This document shows positions 20,242 to 29,190 of a stretch of DNA of 64,000 bases, one piece after another. The notes under the pieces were generated by a model that worked only from the letters and a program-made list of their open reading frames with translations, was not told the DNA's origin and did no database searches. The number at the start of each line of letters is the position of its first letter. Position 1 is the stretch's first letter. Origin of the DNA: Pelagibacterium lentulum (GTDB lineage Bacteria; Pseudomonadota; Alphaproteobacteria; Rhizobiales; Devosiaceae); the NCBI RefSeq assembly GCF_003992625.1, contig NZ_RZMW01000041.1, positions 365,276-429,275 on the forward strand, given 5' to 3'. The position numbers and the translations under genes are program-made.

Positions 20242-21744
20242 TCACGCCATCTGCGCCTTTTTCTGGCGGCGGCGGATCACCGAGGAGGGAATATTCATCG
20301 CTTCGCGATATTTGGCGACCGTGCGCCGCGCAACGTCGATATTCTGCTCGCCCTTCAATATTTCTGCAATGGTATCGTCGGAAAGTATGGCACTGGGCTT
20401 TTCCGCATCGATCAGTTGCCGGATGCGGTGCCGCACCGATTCCGCAGAATGATCCTCCCCACCGCTCGATGAGTTAAGCGCGGTTGTGAAGAAATATTTC
20501 ATTTCAAACATGCCGCGCGGGGTCGCCATATATTTGTTGGCAGTCACCCGGCTGACGGTCGACTCATGCATTTCGATGGCGCTGGCGACGGTTTTGAGCG
20601 TCATGGGCCGCAGATGGGCGATGCCGTGGACGAAAAACGCGTCCTGCTGCTTTACGATTTCGGTCGCCACCTTCAAAATCGTCTGGGCCCGCTGGTCGAG
20701 GCTCTTTGTCAGCCAGTTGGCGGTCTGAAGGCAATCGACCAGAAAGCTCTTTTCTTGGGAATCCCGCGTCTTTTTAGAGATCGTTGCGTAATAGGTGCGG
20801 TTGACCAGAACACGCGGCAGAATGTCGGAATTGAGTTCGATTTGCCAATCGCCACGCGGACTGCGCCTGACATAAACGTCGGGCACCACCGCCTGAACCG
20901 GAGTGCCGTCGAAGGCCCGGCCGGGGCGCGGATCAAGTTCGCGCAATTCCGCCAGCATGTCGGCAAGGTCCTCGCGGTCGGCGCCGATCTTGCGCCCAAG
21001 GGCCACCAGATCATGGCTTGCAACAAGATCGAGATTGTCGAGCAGGCGCGCCATCATGGGATCGAGACGGTTTTTTTCGCGCAGTTGAATGGCTAGGCAT
21101 TCGGCCAGATCGCGCGCGAAAACGCCTGCAGGATCACAGCCCTGGATAGCCTTGAGCACATTCTCGACAGTGGCCGGCGCCGCGCCCAATTGCTCGGCAA
21201 TCTGGGCACAATCTGCGGCGAGATACCCGCGTTCATCAAGATTATCGATGAGGTTGCGGGCGATCAGGCGCTCGGCCGGGTCCTTGAAGATCAGGGACGC
21301 CTGTTCGGCAAGATGTTCGGCAAGCGAAATCCGGGCCGAAACATATTGATCCAGATCGGGCGCTTCCCCGCCGACAAGCATGGACTTGCCTTCGGGCCAG
21401 CTTGAGGATTGGGACAGCGAATCCTGCCCCGTCTGCTCGGGAAAGACATTCGAGACATCGGTATCAAAGCCATCGGCAATCGAAACGGCACTTTGCAGGT
21501 GCGAACCGTGATCTACGGTGTCGGTATAGGCGTTCAATTCGGCGGGCTTTTCGCGCTCAAACGGCGTTTCGCCATCGCCGCCGCCGTCCTCACGTTCGAG
21601 CAGGGGATTACGCAAAAGCTCGGCATCGACAAAAGCGGAAAGTTCGAGATGGCTAAGCTGGAGCAGCCTTATCGACTGCATGAGTTGAGGCGTTAGGGTC
21701 AGGTTCTGGGATTGCCGGACTTCCAGCCTGGGCGAAAGCGCCAT
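20242..21744 (-). CDS. rpoN: RNA polymerase sigma-54 factor
   Basis: RpoN directs RNA polymerase to -24/-12 promoters and needs AAA+ activators. The 500-residue protein starts MALSPRLEVRQSQNLTLTPQ, the Gln/Leu-rich activator-interacting region I, followed by an acidic region II. The core-binding and DNA-binding domains end with the RpoN box ARRTVAKYRE. The frame is open upstream to 21861, but the conserved N-terminus fixes the ATG at 21744. It follows lptB by 144 bases. A GC hairpin with a 7-bp stem (21798-21804 with 21812-21818) sits in that gap. Confidence 0.97.
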   Translation of the reverse strand: MALSPRLEVRQSQNLTLTPQLMQSIRLLQLSHLELSAFVDAELLRNPLLEREDGGGDGETPFEREKPAELNAYTDTVDHGSHLQSAVSIADGFDTDVSNVFPEQTGQDSLSQSSSWPEGKSMLVGGEAPDLDQYVSARISLAEHLAEQASLIFKDPAERLIARNLIDNLDERGYLAADCAQIAEQLGAAPATVENVLKAIQGCDPAGVFARDLAECLAIQLREKNRLDPMMARLLDNLDLVASHDLVALGRKIGADREDLADMLAELRELDPRPGRAFDGTPVQAVVPDVYVRRSPRGDWQIELNSDILPRVLVNRTYYATISKKTRDSQEKSFLVDCLQTANWLTKSLDQRAQTILKVATEIVKQQDAFFVHGIAHLRPMTLKTVASAIEMHESTVSRVTANKYMATPRGMFEMKYFFTTALNSSSGGEDHSAESVRHRIRQLIDAEKPSAILSDDTIAEILKGEQNIDVARRTVAKYREAMNIPSSVIRRRQKKAQMA

Positions 21745-21888
21745 CGTCTCGATACTTCCCCACTCAAACCACGGCCACCCAAGGGCGGCCTCTCCTCGTG
21801 CCCCACGGCCGGGGGCACCCTTGCAGGGATGGGTTTTAGCGTGATTTGCCGCTGCATACAAGTTTCATGCCAATCCCTATCACGCGCC

Positions 21889-22635
21889 TCAGAGCGAGAA
21901 ACTTTCACCAAGATAGACCCGGCGTGCATTGGGATCCGCCATGATCGTTTCGGGCCTCCCCTGTACCATGACCCCGCCATCGTGGATCAGATAGGCACGA
22001 TCGACAAGCTTGAAGGTCTCGCGCACCTGATGGTCCGTGATCAGCACACCGATGCCCCGGTTCGTCAATTGGCGCACCAGCCCCTGAATATCGGCGACAG
22101 CGATCGGGTCGACCCCGGCGAAGGGTTCGTCGAGCAGCATGAACTTGGGATCGGCCGCCAGCGCACGTGCAATCTCGACCCGACGGCGCTCCCCGCCCGA
22201 AAGGGCCAGCGCATCTGCGTCGCGCAAATGGGAGACGGAAAACTCTTCGAGCAATTCATCGAGCCGGGCGTAGCGCTCGCTGCGGTTCGTAATGTGGCCC
22301 TCAAGCACGGCAAGCACATTGTCCTTGACGCTCAGCCCGCGAAAAATCGAAGCTTCCTGCGGCAGATAGCCAATGCCCAGACGGCCGCGCTGATAAAGCG
22401 GCAGGTGGGTGATGGGAAGGCCATCGAGCATGACTTCGCCCTTATCGGGCCGGACCAATCCCATGATCATGGTAAAAACCGTGGTCTTGCCTGCGCCATT
22501 GGGGCCAAGCAGGCCCACCGCTTCGCCACGGCGCACCGCAATGGACACGTCCCGCACAACCAGCCGCTTTTTGAAGCTCTTGGCAAGGCCATGGGCAACC
22601 AGCCAGCCGGTTTGATCGACCTGCGCGCCACCCAT
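21889..22635 (-). CDS. lptB: LPS export ABC transporter ATP-binding protein
   Basis: LptB is the cytoplasmic ATPase of the LptB2FG complex that extracts lipopolysaccharide from the inner membrane. The 248-residue protein shows Walker A GPNGAGKTT, the signature LSGGERRRVEIARAL, Walker B FMLLDEPFAGVD and the H-loop TDHQ. It starts within TAATG, one base overlapping the lptA stop, and precedes rpoN as in most proteobacteria. Confidence 0.97.
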   Translation of the reverse strand: MGGAQVDQTGWLVAHGLAKSFKKRLVVRDVSIAVRRGEAVGLLGPNGAGKTTVFTMIMGLVRPDKGEVMLDGLPITHLPLYQRGRLGIGYLPQEASIFRGLSVKDNVLAVLEGHITNRSERYARLDELLEEFSVSHLRDADALALSGGERRRVEIARALAADPKFMLLDEPFAGVDPIAVADIQGLVRQLTNRGIGVLITDHQVRETFKLVDRAYLIHDGGVMVQGRPETIMADPNARRVYLGESFSL

Positions 22636-23162
22636 TACTGATTTGCCGGGGTGAAAGTGCTGGTTACACGACCGCCCTGCGCAGGCCCACCGGAAAACGA
22701 AGATGTCCCCGCGCGGGTATCGATCACCAGCCGGTCGGCATTTACCGTGCCCGAAGCGTTCTTGACCACCACATTGCCGGTAAAGATCAGGATGCGCTGC
22801 GCAAAATTATAAACCGCCCTGTCGCCATCGATCGTCTGGCCGTCCATTGTCATATGAACGCGCCCGCCCGATGCTGTAAACTCAACAAGATCCGACGGCC
22901 CGCCTTCGCCATAGAGCACATCGACGCGCTGGGCGAGCATCTGCATCGTGCCTTGGGTTATTGTCACATTGCCGGTAAACAGCGCGGTATTGTCATCTTC
23001 CGTGATCTCGAGATTATCCGCGGTGACATTGACTTGGTCGTCGGCCTGCTGGGCGAGCCGACCAAAGCCTGCAGGATCATTGGCACCTTGTGCCATGATG
23101 GCAAAAGTGGAGGCAAGCAGGAGAACAAGAGCCAAAGCGAAGGGCCCAGGACGGGTCATCAT
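22635..23162 (-). CDS. lptA: Periplasmic LPS transport protein
   Basis: LptA forms the periplasmic bridge of the Lpt machine. The 175-residue protein has a signal peptide (hydrophobic FALALVLLLASTFAIMAQG) and an OstA-type beta-jellyroll region, with VNVTADNLEITEDDNTALF, GNVTITQGTMQMLAQRVDV and YNFAQRILIFTGNVVV. It overlaps lptC by four bases (ATGA) and lptB by one, so the three are coupled. Confidence 0.93.
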   Translation of the reverse strand: MMTRPGPFALALVLLLASTFAIMAQGANDPAGFGRLAQQADDQVNVTADNLEITEDDNTALFTGNVTITQGTMQMLAQRVDVLYGEGGPSDLVEFTASGGRVHMTMDGQTIDGDRAVYNFAQRILIFTGNVVVKNASGTVNADRLVIDTRAGTSSFSGGPAQGGRVTSTFTPANQ

Positions 23163-23824
23163 TGAATGTTCTCCAGAACATGAGGGTCGCGATCCTGCCC
23201 GGCATCGGGCGCTGGCATCATATCAAGGCTGACGCCGGTGAAAAGCCAATGTGCCTTGGCAATGTCGTGAACCATGGTTTGCGCGTCCAGGGTCGACTCA
23301 TCGTCAAAGGAAAAGCGCACCGGACCATCGCTTGATATGATCTGGGCCGGCCAGTCCACCTGTGCTCCGGCCAGAACCCCGCGCGCACCGGTGGTATCGG
23401 AAACGAACACATCTTCATTGGATGTAAGATGTTCCGCGCTCATGGTCCATTGGGCGGTGGAGAATGCAACCTGAGCCCGATAATCGGCACCATCGTCGAG
23501 ATCGATCCGCAGGTCGTAAAGATCGGAAATGTCGAGATTGCCAACGGCGCTTTCGGACCGTGCGGCCACCATCCGATAAACCGTTCCCGTTGCGGTACGT
23601 CCCTCAAAGCGCGGCCCGTCGACCACCAGAGTATCGGATTGCAGGCGGACGCCGTCAATTTCAATGGGTGGCACGACCATGGCAAAGCTGAATTGAAAGA
23701 GCGGATAAAACAGAGCCAGAACGCCAAGAACGGGAACTACAACACGCAGAAAACCGATCCAACGATTGTGGCGGGTCAATTTCCTGTATTGGGCAAGCCG
23801 TATCCCAGGGTCTGCAACGCTCAT
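23159..23824 (-). CDS. lptC: LPS export system protein LptC
   Basis: LptC is a bitopic inner-membrane protein that hands LPS from LptB2FG to LptA. The 221-residue protein has one N-terminal membrane segment (WIGFLRVVVPVLGVLALFYPLF) and a periplasmic beta-rich domain. Sequence conservation in this family is low; assignment rests on topology, length and position directly before lptA and lptB. Confidence 0.88.
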   Translation of the reverse strand: MSVADPGIRLAQYRKLTRHNRWIGFLRVVVPVLGVLALFYPLFQFSFAMVVPPIEIDGVRLQSDTLVVDGPRFEGRTATGTVYRMVAARSESAVGNLDISDLYDLRIDLDDGADYRAQVAFSTAQWTMSAEHLTSNEDVFVSDTTGARGVLAGAQVDWPAQIISSDGPVRFSFDDESTLDAQTMVHDIAKAHWLFTGVSLDMMPAPDAGQDRDPHVLENIQ

Positions 23825-23845
23825 GGCTTATCCGGTCCACTCCGC

Positions 23846-24460
23846 TCAGCTATGGGCAAAAATGTCAGTTTCCGGCCAGCCTGCGAGATCGAGCCGCGCG
23901 CGGGTTGGAAGAAAATCGAAACAGGCCTGGGCAAAATCCTTGCGCTCCTCACGCGCCAGCATACGGTCGAGATGACGGCGCAGATCGTGCAGATACAACA
24001 CATCGGATGCAGCATAATCGAGCTGTGACTGGGTAAGGTTTTCCGCGCCCCAATCGGAGCTTTGCTGCTGCTTGCTCATATCCACGCCCAAAAGCTCGCG
24101 GGCAAGATCTTTCAAACCGTGACGGTCGGTATAGGTGCGCACAAGGCGCGAAGCAATTTTCGTGCAATAGACAGGCTCGGGCATGACACCAAAGGCATTA
24201 TAAAGCGCTGCCATATCAAAACGCGCAAAATGGAACAGTTTTGTGACCGCGCTATCCGCCAACAGCGCCCTGAGGTTTGGCGCATCGGTCTGGCCCGGCT
24301 GGATCTGCACAATGTCGGCCGTCCCGTCGCCGGGCGAGAGTTGCACCACGCAGAGCCTGTCGCGCAGGGGATTGAGACCCATCGTTTCGGTATCGATGGC
24401 AACCTGGCGCCCATAACGCGAAAGGTCGGGCAAATCGCCCTTGTGCAGTCTTACGCTCAT
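23846..24460 (-). CDS. rnd: Ribonuclease D-type 3'-5' exoribonuclease
   Basis: This 204-residue protein is the short alphaproteobacterial form with only the DEDDy exonuclease domain and no HRDC domains. Metal-binding residues are visible in AIDTETMGL (Asp and Glu), HFARFDMAAL (Asp) and YAASDVLYL (Tyr and Asp). It would trim the 3' ends of tRNA and other RNA. The ATG at 24460 is chosen over one four codons upstream. It lies 21 bases before lptC and about 150 bases after tRNA-Leu on the same strand. Confidence 0.92.
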   Translation of the reverse strand: MSVRLHKGDLPDLSRYGRQVAIDTETMGLNPLRDRLCVVQLSPGDGTADIVQIQPGQTDAPNLRALLADSAVTKLFHFARFDMAALYNAFGVMPEPVYCTKIASRLVRTYTDRHGLKDLARELLGVDMSKQQQSSDWGAENLTQSQLDYAASDVLYLHDLRRHLDRMLAREERKDFAQACFDFLPTRARLDLAGWPETDIFAHS

Positions 24461-24607
24461 AACTCTTCCCAAAATCTGGCTGGCTTTGCTGGCGGATATG
24501 CCAGCAAATCAATGCAATCGGCTAGTGTGATGCCACAGCGCGTCTCTCCTGCAAAGAGGAAGGTGATCCGCCGGGACCATGCAGCCTATAACAATCAAAG
24601 GGAAAGA

Positions 24608-24694
24608 TGGTGCCCAGAAGAAGACTCGAACTTCCACTCCCATACGGGAACTAGCACCTGAAGCTAGCGCGTCTACCAATTCCGCCATCTGGGC
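24608..24694 (-). tRNA. tRNA-Leu (anticodon CAG)
   Basis: The 87-base gene folds as a class II tRNA. The acceptor strands GCCCAGA and TCTGGGC pair, and the D-loop has GGAATTGGTAGACGC. The anticodon arm CTAGC-TTCAGGT-GCTAG gives CAG. A long variable arm (about 14 bases) and the T-arm GGAAG-TTCGAGT-CTTCT follow. The CCA end is encoded. It reads CUG, the major Leu codon in GC-rich genomes. Confidence 0.97.
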
Positions 24695-24704
24695 AACGAG
24701 GGCT

Positions 24705-24733
24705 TCACTAGAGGCGGGAACAGCGTTTGTCAA
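24705..24733 (-). promoter_or_regulatory. Promoter of tRNA-Leu
   Basis: On the minus strand the perfect -35 hexamer TTGACA (complement of 24728-24733) is followed by 17 bases and TAGTGA (complement of 24705-24710), ending ten bases before the tRNA 5' end. The spacing leaves room for a very short 5' leader. Confidence 0.75.
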
Positions 24734-24878
24734 TCAGATGTTACGCGCTTGTCCTGTTTAATTGCCCGGCCACGGCCAAATTCGGTGCCCTCGACAGGAA
24801 AGCGATTGAAAGCATAGCGCTTGAGGGCTAAAACCCCCTCAATTGCGCAGGACTTCATAGGCTTTCAAGGCACCTCTC

Positions 24879-25847
24879 ATGACCCAGACTGGCGGTAAAC
24901 TTGTCACGATTTTTGGCGGCTCGGGCTTTATCGGCACCCAGCTCACCCAGGAACTGGCGCGGCGGGGCTATCGCATAAGGGTCGCGGTACGCCGCCCCGA
25001 TCTTGCCGGTCATGTGCGCATGTTCGGTTTTCCCGGCCAGATTCAGCCCATTCAGGCCAATCTGCGCTATCCCGAATCGGTGGCGCGCGCGGTTGAGGGA
25101 GCCGATATTGTCATCAATCTCGTCGGCATCCTTTTTGAAAAGGGCAAGCAGCGGTTTGCCGCCGTCCAGGCGCAAGGCGCCAAAGTCGTCGCCGAAGCGG
25201 CAAAGGCCGCCGGAGCCGAGCGGCTGGTTCACATGTCGGCGATCGGTGCCAGCGAAACCTCTGCTTCGGCCTATGCCCGTTCCAAGGCCCTTGGAGAAAT
25301 CGAGGTTCTCAAGGCATTTCCCGATGCCATCATCATTCGGCCTTCAATCGTTTTCGGTTCCGACGATGGATTTTTCAACCTTTTCGGCATGCTTGCGCGT
25401 ATTTCGCCTGTCATGCCGCTGATCGGTGGCAATACAAAGTTCCAGCCCGTTTACGTTGCCGATGTCGCCCAGGCCTTCGCGCTTGCAGCGGAAGGTGCGG
25501 TCAAGGGCGGCAAGGTCTATGAGCTTGGCGGACCCGATGTCGAAACGATGCGTCAGCTTATGGAGCGGGTACTGTCAGAAACTCGCCGCAAGCGCCTCCT
25601 GTTTCCTGTGCCTTTCGGATTGGCAAAGCTCAAGGCGTCCTTTCTTGCCCTACTGCCCAGGCCGCTTTTGACCCCCGATCAGGTCGTTCAGCTCAGAATC
25701 GACAATGTGGTATCGCCAGAAGCGATAAAGCAGAAGCGCACTTTTGCCGCCTTTGGCATTACACCGACCGGCATGGACATTGTGTTGCCCACCTATATGT
25801 GGCGTTTCAGAAAGCATGGCGAATTCGACCGCAACGTCGTCGCCTGA
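24879..25847 (+). CDS. Complex I NDUFA9 subunit family / NAD(P)H-binding SDR protein
   Basis: This 322-residue atypical SDR has the Rossmann motif TIFGGSGFIGTQLTQELARRG and the YARSK segment in place of the standard active site. It matches the NDUFA9-like proteins that alphaproteobacteria share with the mitochondrial complex I accessory subunit. The family binds NAD(P)H; whether this one attaches to complex I is not known. It precedes a GST, queG and an SDR, a set often seen together in rhizobia. The ATG follows a 184-base gap after the tRNA. Confidence 0.88.
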   Translation: MTQTGGKLVTIFGGSGFIGTQLTQELARRGYRIRVAVRRPDLAGHVRMFGFPGQIQPIQANLRYPESVARAVEGADIVINLVGILFEKGKQRFAAVQAQGAKVVAEAAKAAGAERLVHMSAIGASETSASAYARSKALGEIEVLKAFPDAIIIRPSIVFGSDDGFFNLFGMLARISPVMPLIGGNTKFQPVYVADVAQAFALAAEGAVKGGKVYELGGPDVETMRQLMERVLSETRRKRLLFPVPFGLAKLKASFLALLPRPLLTPDQVVQLRIDNVVSPEAIKQKRTFAAFGITPTGMDIVLPTYMWRFRKHGEFDRNVVA

Positions 25848-25872
25848 TTTACGCTTGGCGCCATCGCTGGCG

Positions 25873-25888
25873 TTAACAGGCGGTTAAC
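25873..25888. promoter_or_regulatory. Perfect CtrA-type binding site
   Basis: TTAA (25873-25876), seven bases, TTAAC (25884-25888) matches the CtrA consensus TTAA-N7-TTAAC. Because a G precedes the first half, it also matches on the other strand. It lies 26 bases after the NDUFA9-like gene and 166 bases before the GST gene. The same gap (25848-26053) holds a hairpin, TGCGCC-GTCC-GGCGCA at 26005-26020, in the GST leader. Confidence 0.55.
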
Positions 25889-26053
25889 CGCATAAATCGA
25901 CTTTGTCCGATCATCGGGTTCAAGGGCATAAAAAGACCTTGATCCTTGGCCAGTTTGCGCTGCTAATTCATTTATTTGCAGATTCATTCTGGCCTTTAGG
26001 GGTATGCGCCGTCCGGCGCAGGGGCCTTTGAGTTTAAGGACAACAAGACCGCA

Positions 26054-26734
26054 ATGGCAAAATTGCTGCATCACAAACTTGATCCTGCCTGCCGCCTGAT
26101 CCGTTTGATGCTCGGCGAATACGGGGTCGATATCGAGCTCGTCGAAATATCCCCCTGGCGTCGCGATCCCGATTTTCTAGAGCTCAACCCGGCCGCCTCG
26201 TTGCCGGTCATGCTCGACTCTCCCTTTCCCCCCGTCATCGGCATTCTGGCGACAATTGCCCATATCGAATCCAATTTCGGTCCCGAAGGCCCGGTTGAAT
26301 CGCTTTTGCCCGATAATCCATCCCAGCGCGCGGAAACCTGGCGGCTTGTCGAATGGGCACTCATCAAGCTCGAAAATGAAGTTACCGGCTATCTGCTGGA
26401 AGAAAAGCTGGTCAAGCGCGACCTGCGTTCGGGCGCGCCCGATCCGGCGGTCCTGCGCATTGCCAAAGCCAATCTCAACGAGCATCTTGCCTATTTTTCC
26501 TGGCTGTTGGCCACGCGCCACTGGCTGGCGGGCGATAATATGACGCTTGCCGATTTTGCCTTGGCAGCCCATTTCTCGACGCTCGACTATATGGGCGATA
26601 TCGATTGGGATAAGGCAGGAGAAGCGAAAGATTGGTATGCGCGCATAAAGTCGCGCCCCGCCTTCCGCACGATCCTGACCGACCGGGTCGTTGGCATGCC
26701 GGCCACCAAAACCTATGCGGATCTCGATTTTTGA
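26054..26734 (+). CDS. Glutathione S-transferase family protein
   Basis: The 226-residue protein has an N-terminal thioredoxin-like domain (KLLHHKLDPACRLIRLMLGEYG, with LNPAASLPVML near the glutathione-binding region) and an all-helical C-terminal domain containing the conserved LAGDNMTLADFALAAH. It starts ahead of queG, whose TTG start overlaps its TGA stop. Substrate is unknown. Confidence 0.9.
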   Translation: MAKLLHHKLDPACRLIRLMLGEYGVDIELVEISPWRRDPDFLELNPAASLPVMLDSPFPPVIGILATIAHIESNFGPEGPVESLLPDNPSQRAETWRLVEWALIKLENEVTGYLLEEKLVKRDLRSGAPDPAVLRIAKANLNEHLAYFSWLLATRHWLAGDNMTLADFALAAHFSTLDYMGDIDWDKAGEAKDWYARIKSRPAFRTILTDRVVGMPATKTYADLDF

Positions 26735-27849
26735 CGTTTGCCCCCGCCAAAATCGTTGCGGAATTGAAAAGCCGGGCCAATGCGCTCGGCTTTGAAGCAT
26801 TTGGAGTGGCCCGTGCCGATGCGCGCCCCGACCTTGCGCACAAACTTTCTCATGCGCTCGAAAAGGGCTGGCATGGGGATATGGCCTGGATGGCGGAAAC
26901 CGCCGAGCGGCGCCAGTCACCAAAATCGCTCTGGCCCGAAACCCAATCGATCGTCATGGTGGGCATCAATTACGGCCCGGAGGCCAATCCATTGGAGCGG
27001 CTCAAGGATCGAAATCTGGGCAATGTCTCGGTCTATGCGCAATCGCGCGACTATCATGATGTGCTGAAAGGCAAGCTCAAGGAACTGGCGGGGCTTCTGG
27101 CGCGGCGGGCCGGGGCGCAGGTCAAGGTTTTTGTCGATACCGCCCCGGTCATGGAAAAGCCTTTGGCAGAGGCGGCAGGGCTGGGCTGGCAGGGCAAGCA
27201 TTCGGTTCTGGTATCGCGCGACTTCGGCTCGTGGCTGTTTCTGGGCGCCATCTTTACCGATGCTCACCTGCCTGAAAGCGCGCCTGAAACGGACCATTGC
27301 GGCTCGTGCACGCGCTGTCTCGATATTTGCCCCACACAGGCCTTTCCAGCCCCCTATAGGCTCGATGCCACCAAATGCCTCGCTTATTACAACAACGAAT
27401 ATAAGGGCCAGATTCCTCTCGCCTATCGCAAGCCGATGGGCAATCGCATCTTTGGCTGCGACGACTGCCTTGCGGTCTGTCCCTGGAACAAATTTGCCTC
27501 GCGTGCCCGTGAGGCCAAGTTACAGGCGAAGGCAGAACTGGCTCGATTGCAGCTTTCCGATCTTCTCACGCTCGATGACGCGCAGTTCCGTCAGATTTTT
27601 GCGGGCTCGCCGGTCAAGCGGCTTGGTTCGGCCCGGTTTTTGCGTAACTGTCTTGTCGCGGTCGGAAACTCGGGCGATACCGCTTCTATCGGAAAGGTGC
27701 AGCGCCTGCTCGAACATCCCGACCCGTTGGTACGCGGCATGGCCGTGTGGGCCTTGCGCCAATTGTCCGGGCCTGACAGGCTAAAAAAAATACGCGCGCA
27801 ACATCAAACTCGAGAGACCGACGCTTCGGTTCTGGCGGAATGGCACTAG
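26731..27849 (+). CDS. queG: tRNA epoxyqueuosine(34) reductase
   Basis: QueG reduces epoxyqueuosine to queuosine in the tRNA wobble position, using cobalamin and two 4Fe-4S clusters. The two cluster motifs CGSCTRCLDICP and CDDCLAVCP are present, and a HEAT-like repeat follows at the C-terminus. The frame is open further upstream inside the GST gene; the TTG at 26731, forming TTGA with the GST stop, gives 372 residues beginning LTFAPAKIVAELK, the usual length. Coupled translation with the GST gene is likely. Confidence 0.95.
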   Translation: MTFAPAKIVAELKSRANALGFEAFGVARADARPDLAHKLSHALEKGWHGDMAWMAETAERRQSPKSLWPETQSIVMVGINYGPEANPLERLKDRNLGNVSVYAQSRDYHDVLKGKLKELAGLLARRAGAQVKVFVDTAPVMEKPLAEAAGLGWQGKHSVLVSRDFGSWLFLGAIFTDAHLPESAPETDHCGSCTRCLDICPTQAFPAPYRLDATKCLAYYNNEYKGQIPLAYRKPMGNRIFGCDDCLAVCPWNKFASRAREAKLQAKAELARLQLSDLLTLDDAQFRQIFAGSPVKRLGSARFLRNCLVAVGNSGDTASIGKVQRLLEHPDPLVRGMAVWALRQLSGPDRLKKIRAQHQTRETDASVLAEWH

Positions 27850-28736
27850 AAAAACTCTTTATCTTCGGGCTGGGCTTTTCCGCGCAGGAGGTGGCCAAGG
27901 CCTTGCTGCGGCAGGAGCCGCTGGCGCAGATCGCAGCCACCTCCCGGCAGGAGAGGAGTCTTGCCGACGACGGTCTGGACCGGGTTGCGATGCATATTTT
28001 TGACGGCGAGCGGCCCGGCGCCACACTGATGCCCGATCTTACCGAAGCCACCCATCTTCTGATCTCGATTGCCCCCAACACGCAGGGCGATCCGGTTTTG
28101 AACGCGCATATCGATCACATACTGGCTGCGCCCAAACTCGAATGGATCGGATATTTTTCAACCATCGGGGTTTATGGCGATGCCGATGGGGACTGGATCG
28201 ACGAGCATTTTGCGACCCAGCCAACGAGCGACCGGCTTCAATGGCGGCTGGAAGCCGAAGCGCAATGGTCAGACCTTGCACAGAAGCGCGGCACTCCGCT
28301 TGCGATCCTGCGGCTTGCGGGCATTTATGGTCCGGGCCGCTCGGCCTTTGACAAGCTGCGTGCCGGCAAGGCTCACAGGATTGTCAAAAAGGATCAGGTG
28401 TTTAACCGCATTTTTGCGCCCGATATCGGCGCCATCACCCTCAAGGCCGCCCAGCACCGGTTGTCCGGCCTTTACAATCTTTGCGATCTTGAACCGGCCC
28501 CGCCACAGGACGTGATTGCCCATGCCGCCGGACTTTTGGGAATAGAGGCGCCTCCCGCAATTGACTTCGAAACAGCCGACCTCAGCCCGATGGCGCGATC
28601 GTTTTACGCGTCCAACCGCAGGGTTTCGAGCGCAAGAATACGGGCCGCGCTCGACTATAAGCTTGTTGCGCCAACCTACCGCGAAGGGCTGCGCGCCATT
28701 CTCGAACATGAAAACAATCGTGCGCTGCACGATTGA
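27840..28736 (+). CDS. SDR family NAD(P)-dependent oxidoreductase (YeeZ-like)
   Basis: The 298-residue protein begins KLFIFGLGFSAQEVAKALL, a GxGxxA/G nucleotide-binding start typical of atypical SDRs of the YeeZ type, and has FSTIGVYGDADGDWIDE and RLAGIYGPGRS. The canonical YxxxK catalytic pair is not obvious. It overlaps the queG end by ten bases and is followed by rbfA. Its substrate is unknown. Confidence 0.85.
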   Translation: MALEKLFIFGLGFSAQEVAKALLRQEPLAQIAATSRQERSLADDGLDRVAMHIFDGERPGATLMPDLTEATHLLISIAPNTQGDPVLNAHIDHILAAPKLEWIGYFSTIGVYGDADGDWIDEHFATQPTSDRLQWRLEAEAQWSDLAQKRGTPLAILRLAGIYGPGRSAFDKLRAGKAHRIVKKDQVFNRIFAPDIGAITLKAAQHRLSGLYNLCDLEPAPPQDVIAHAAGLLGIEAPPAIDFETADLSPMARSFYASNRRVSSARIRAALDYKLVAPTYREGLRAILEHENNRALHD

Positions 28737-28767
28737 CGAAACCCGATTTGCACCCTATTTCCGCGCA

Positions 28768-29184
28768 ATGGTAAAACATTCAAAATCTTCCGCGCCGTCT
28801 CAGCGCATGTTGCGCGTCGGTGAACTTGTCCGGCACGAAGTCTCGGCCCTGCTCTCGCGCGGGGAAATCATCGATCCGCTTCTGGAAACGGTAACAGTTA
28901 CCGTTCCGGAAGTCCGCATGACGCCCGATCTCAAGCTCGCCAATGTTTACGTGATGCCGCTGGGCGGGGAAAATGCCGAGGATGTGGCGGCGGCACTCAA
29001 TGCCCATGCCAAATTCATCAGGGGGCGCGTAACCCCCAATCTCGATCTCAAATATGCGCCCCAGTTCCGGTTCTTCGTGGACAAGACTTTTGACGAATAT
29101 GGCCGGATCGATGCCATTTTGAAGTCCGAGCGCGTGCAACGCGACCTTGCCCATGGCGAGGATGACAGCGAGCAGAACACTTAG
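28768..29184 (+). CDS. rbfA: 30S ribosome-binding factor A
   Basis: RbfA binds the immature 30S subunit near helix 1 of 16S rRNA and helps its maturation. The 138-residue KH-fold protein has RVGELVRHEVSALLSRGEI, VTVTVPEVRMTPDLKLANVYV and LKYAPQFRFFVDKTFDEYGRID. The ATG at 28768 is chosen because the upstream part of the open frame lies inside the SDR gene; the ribosome-binding site is weak. It is followed by truB after 6 bases. The usual upstream neighbours nusA and infB are not here. Confidence 0.95.
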   Translation: MVKHSKSSAPSQRMLRVGELVRHEVSALLSRGEIIDPLLETVTVTVPEVRMTPDLKLANVYVMPLGGENAEDVAAALNAHAKFIRGRVTPNLDLKYAPQFRFFVDKTFDEYGRIDAILKSERVQRDLAHGEDDSEQNT

Positions 29185-29190
29185 GAACAT

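Noticed and set aside
21798-21818. GC hairpin between lptB and rpoN as a terminator
   Set aside because: No T-run follows on the minus strand; at most it is an RNA structure in the rpoN leader.
26005-26020. Hairpin in the GST leader as a riboswitch or terminator
   Set aside because: A single 6-bp stem with a 4-base loop and no T-tract; it has no known riboswitch core.
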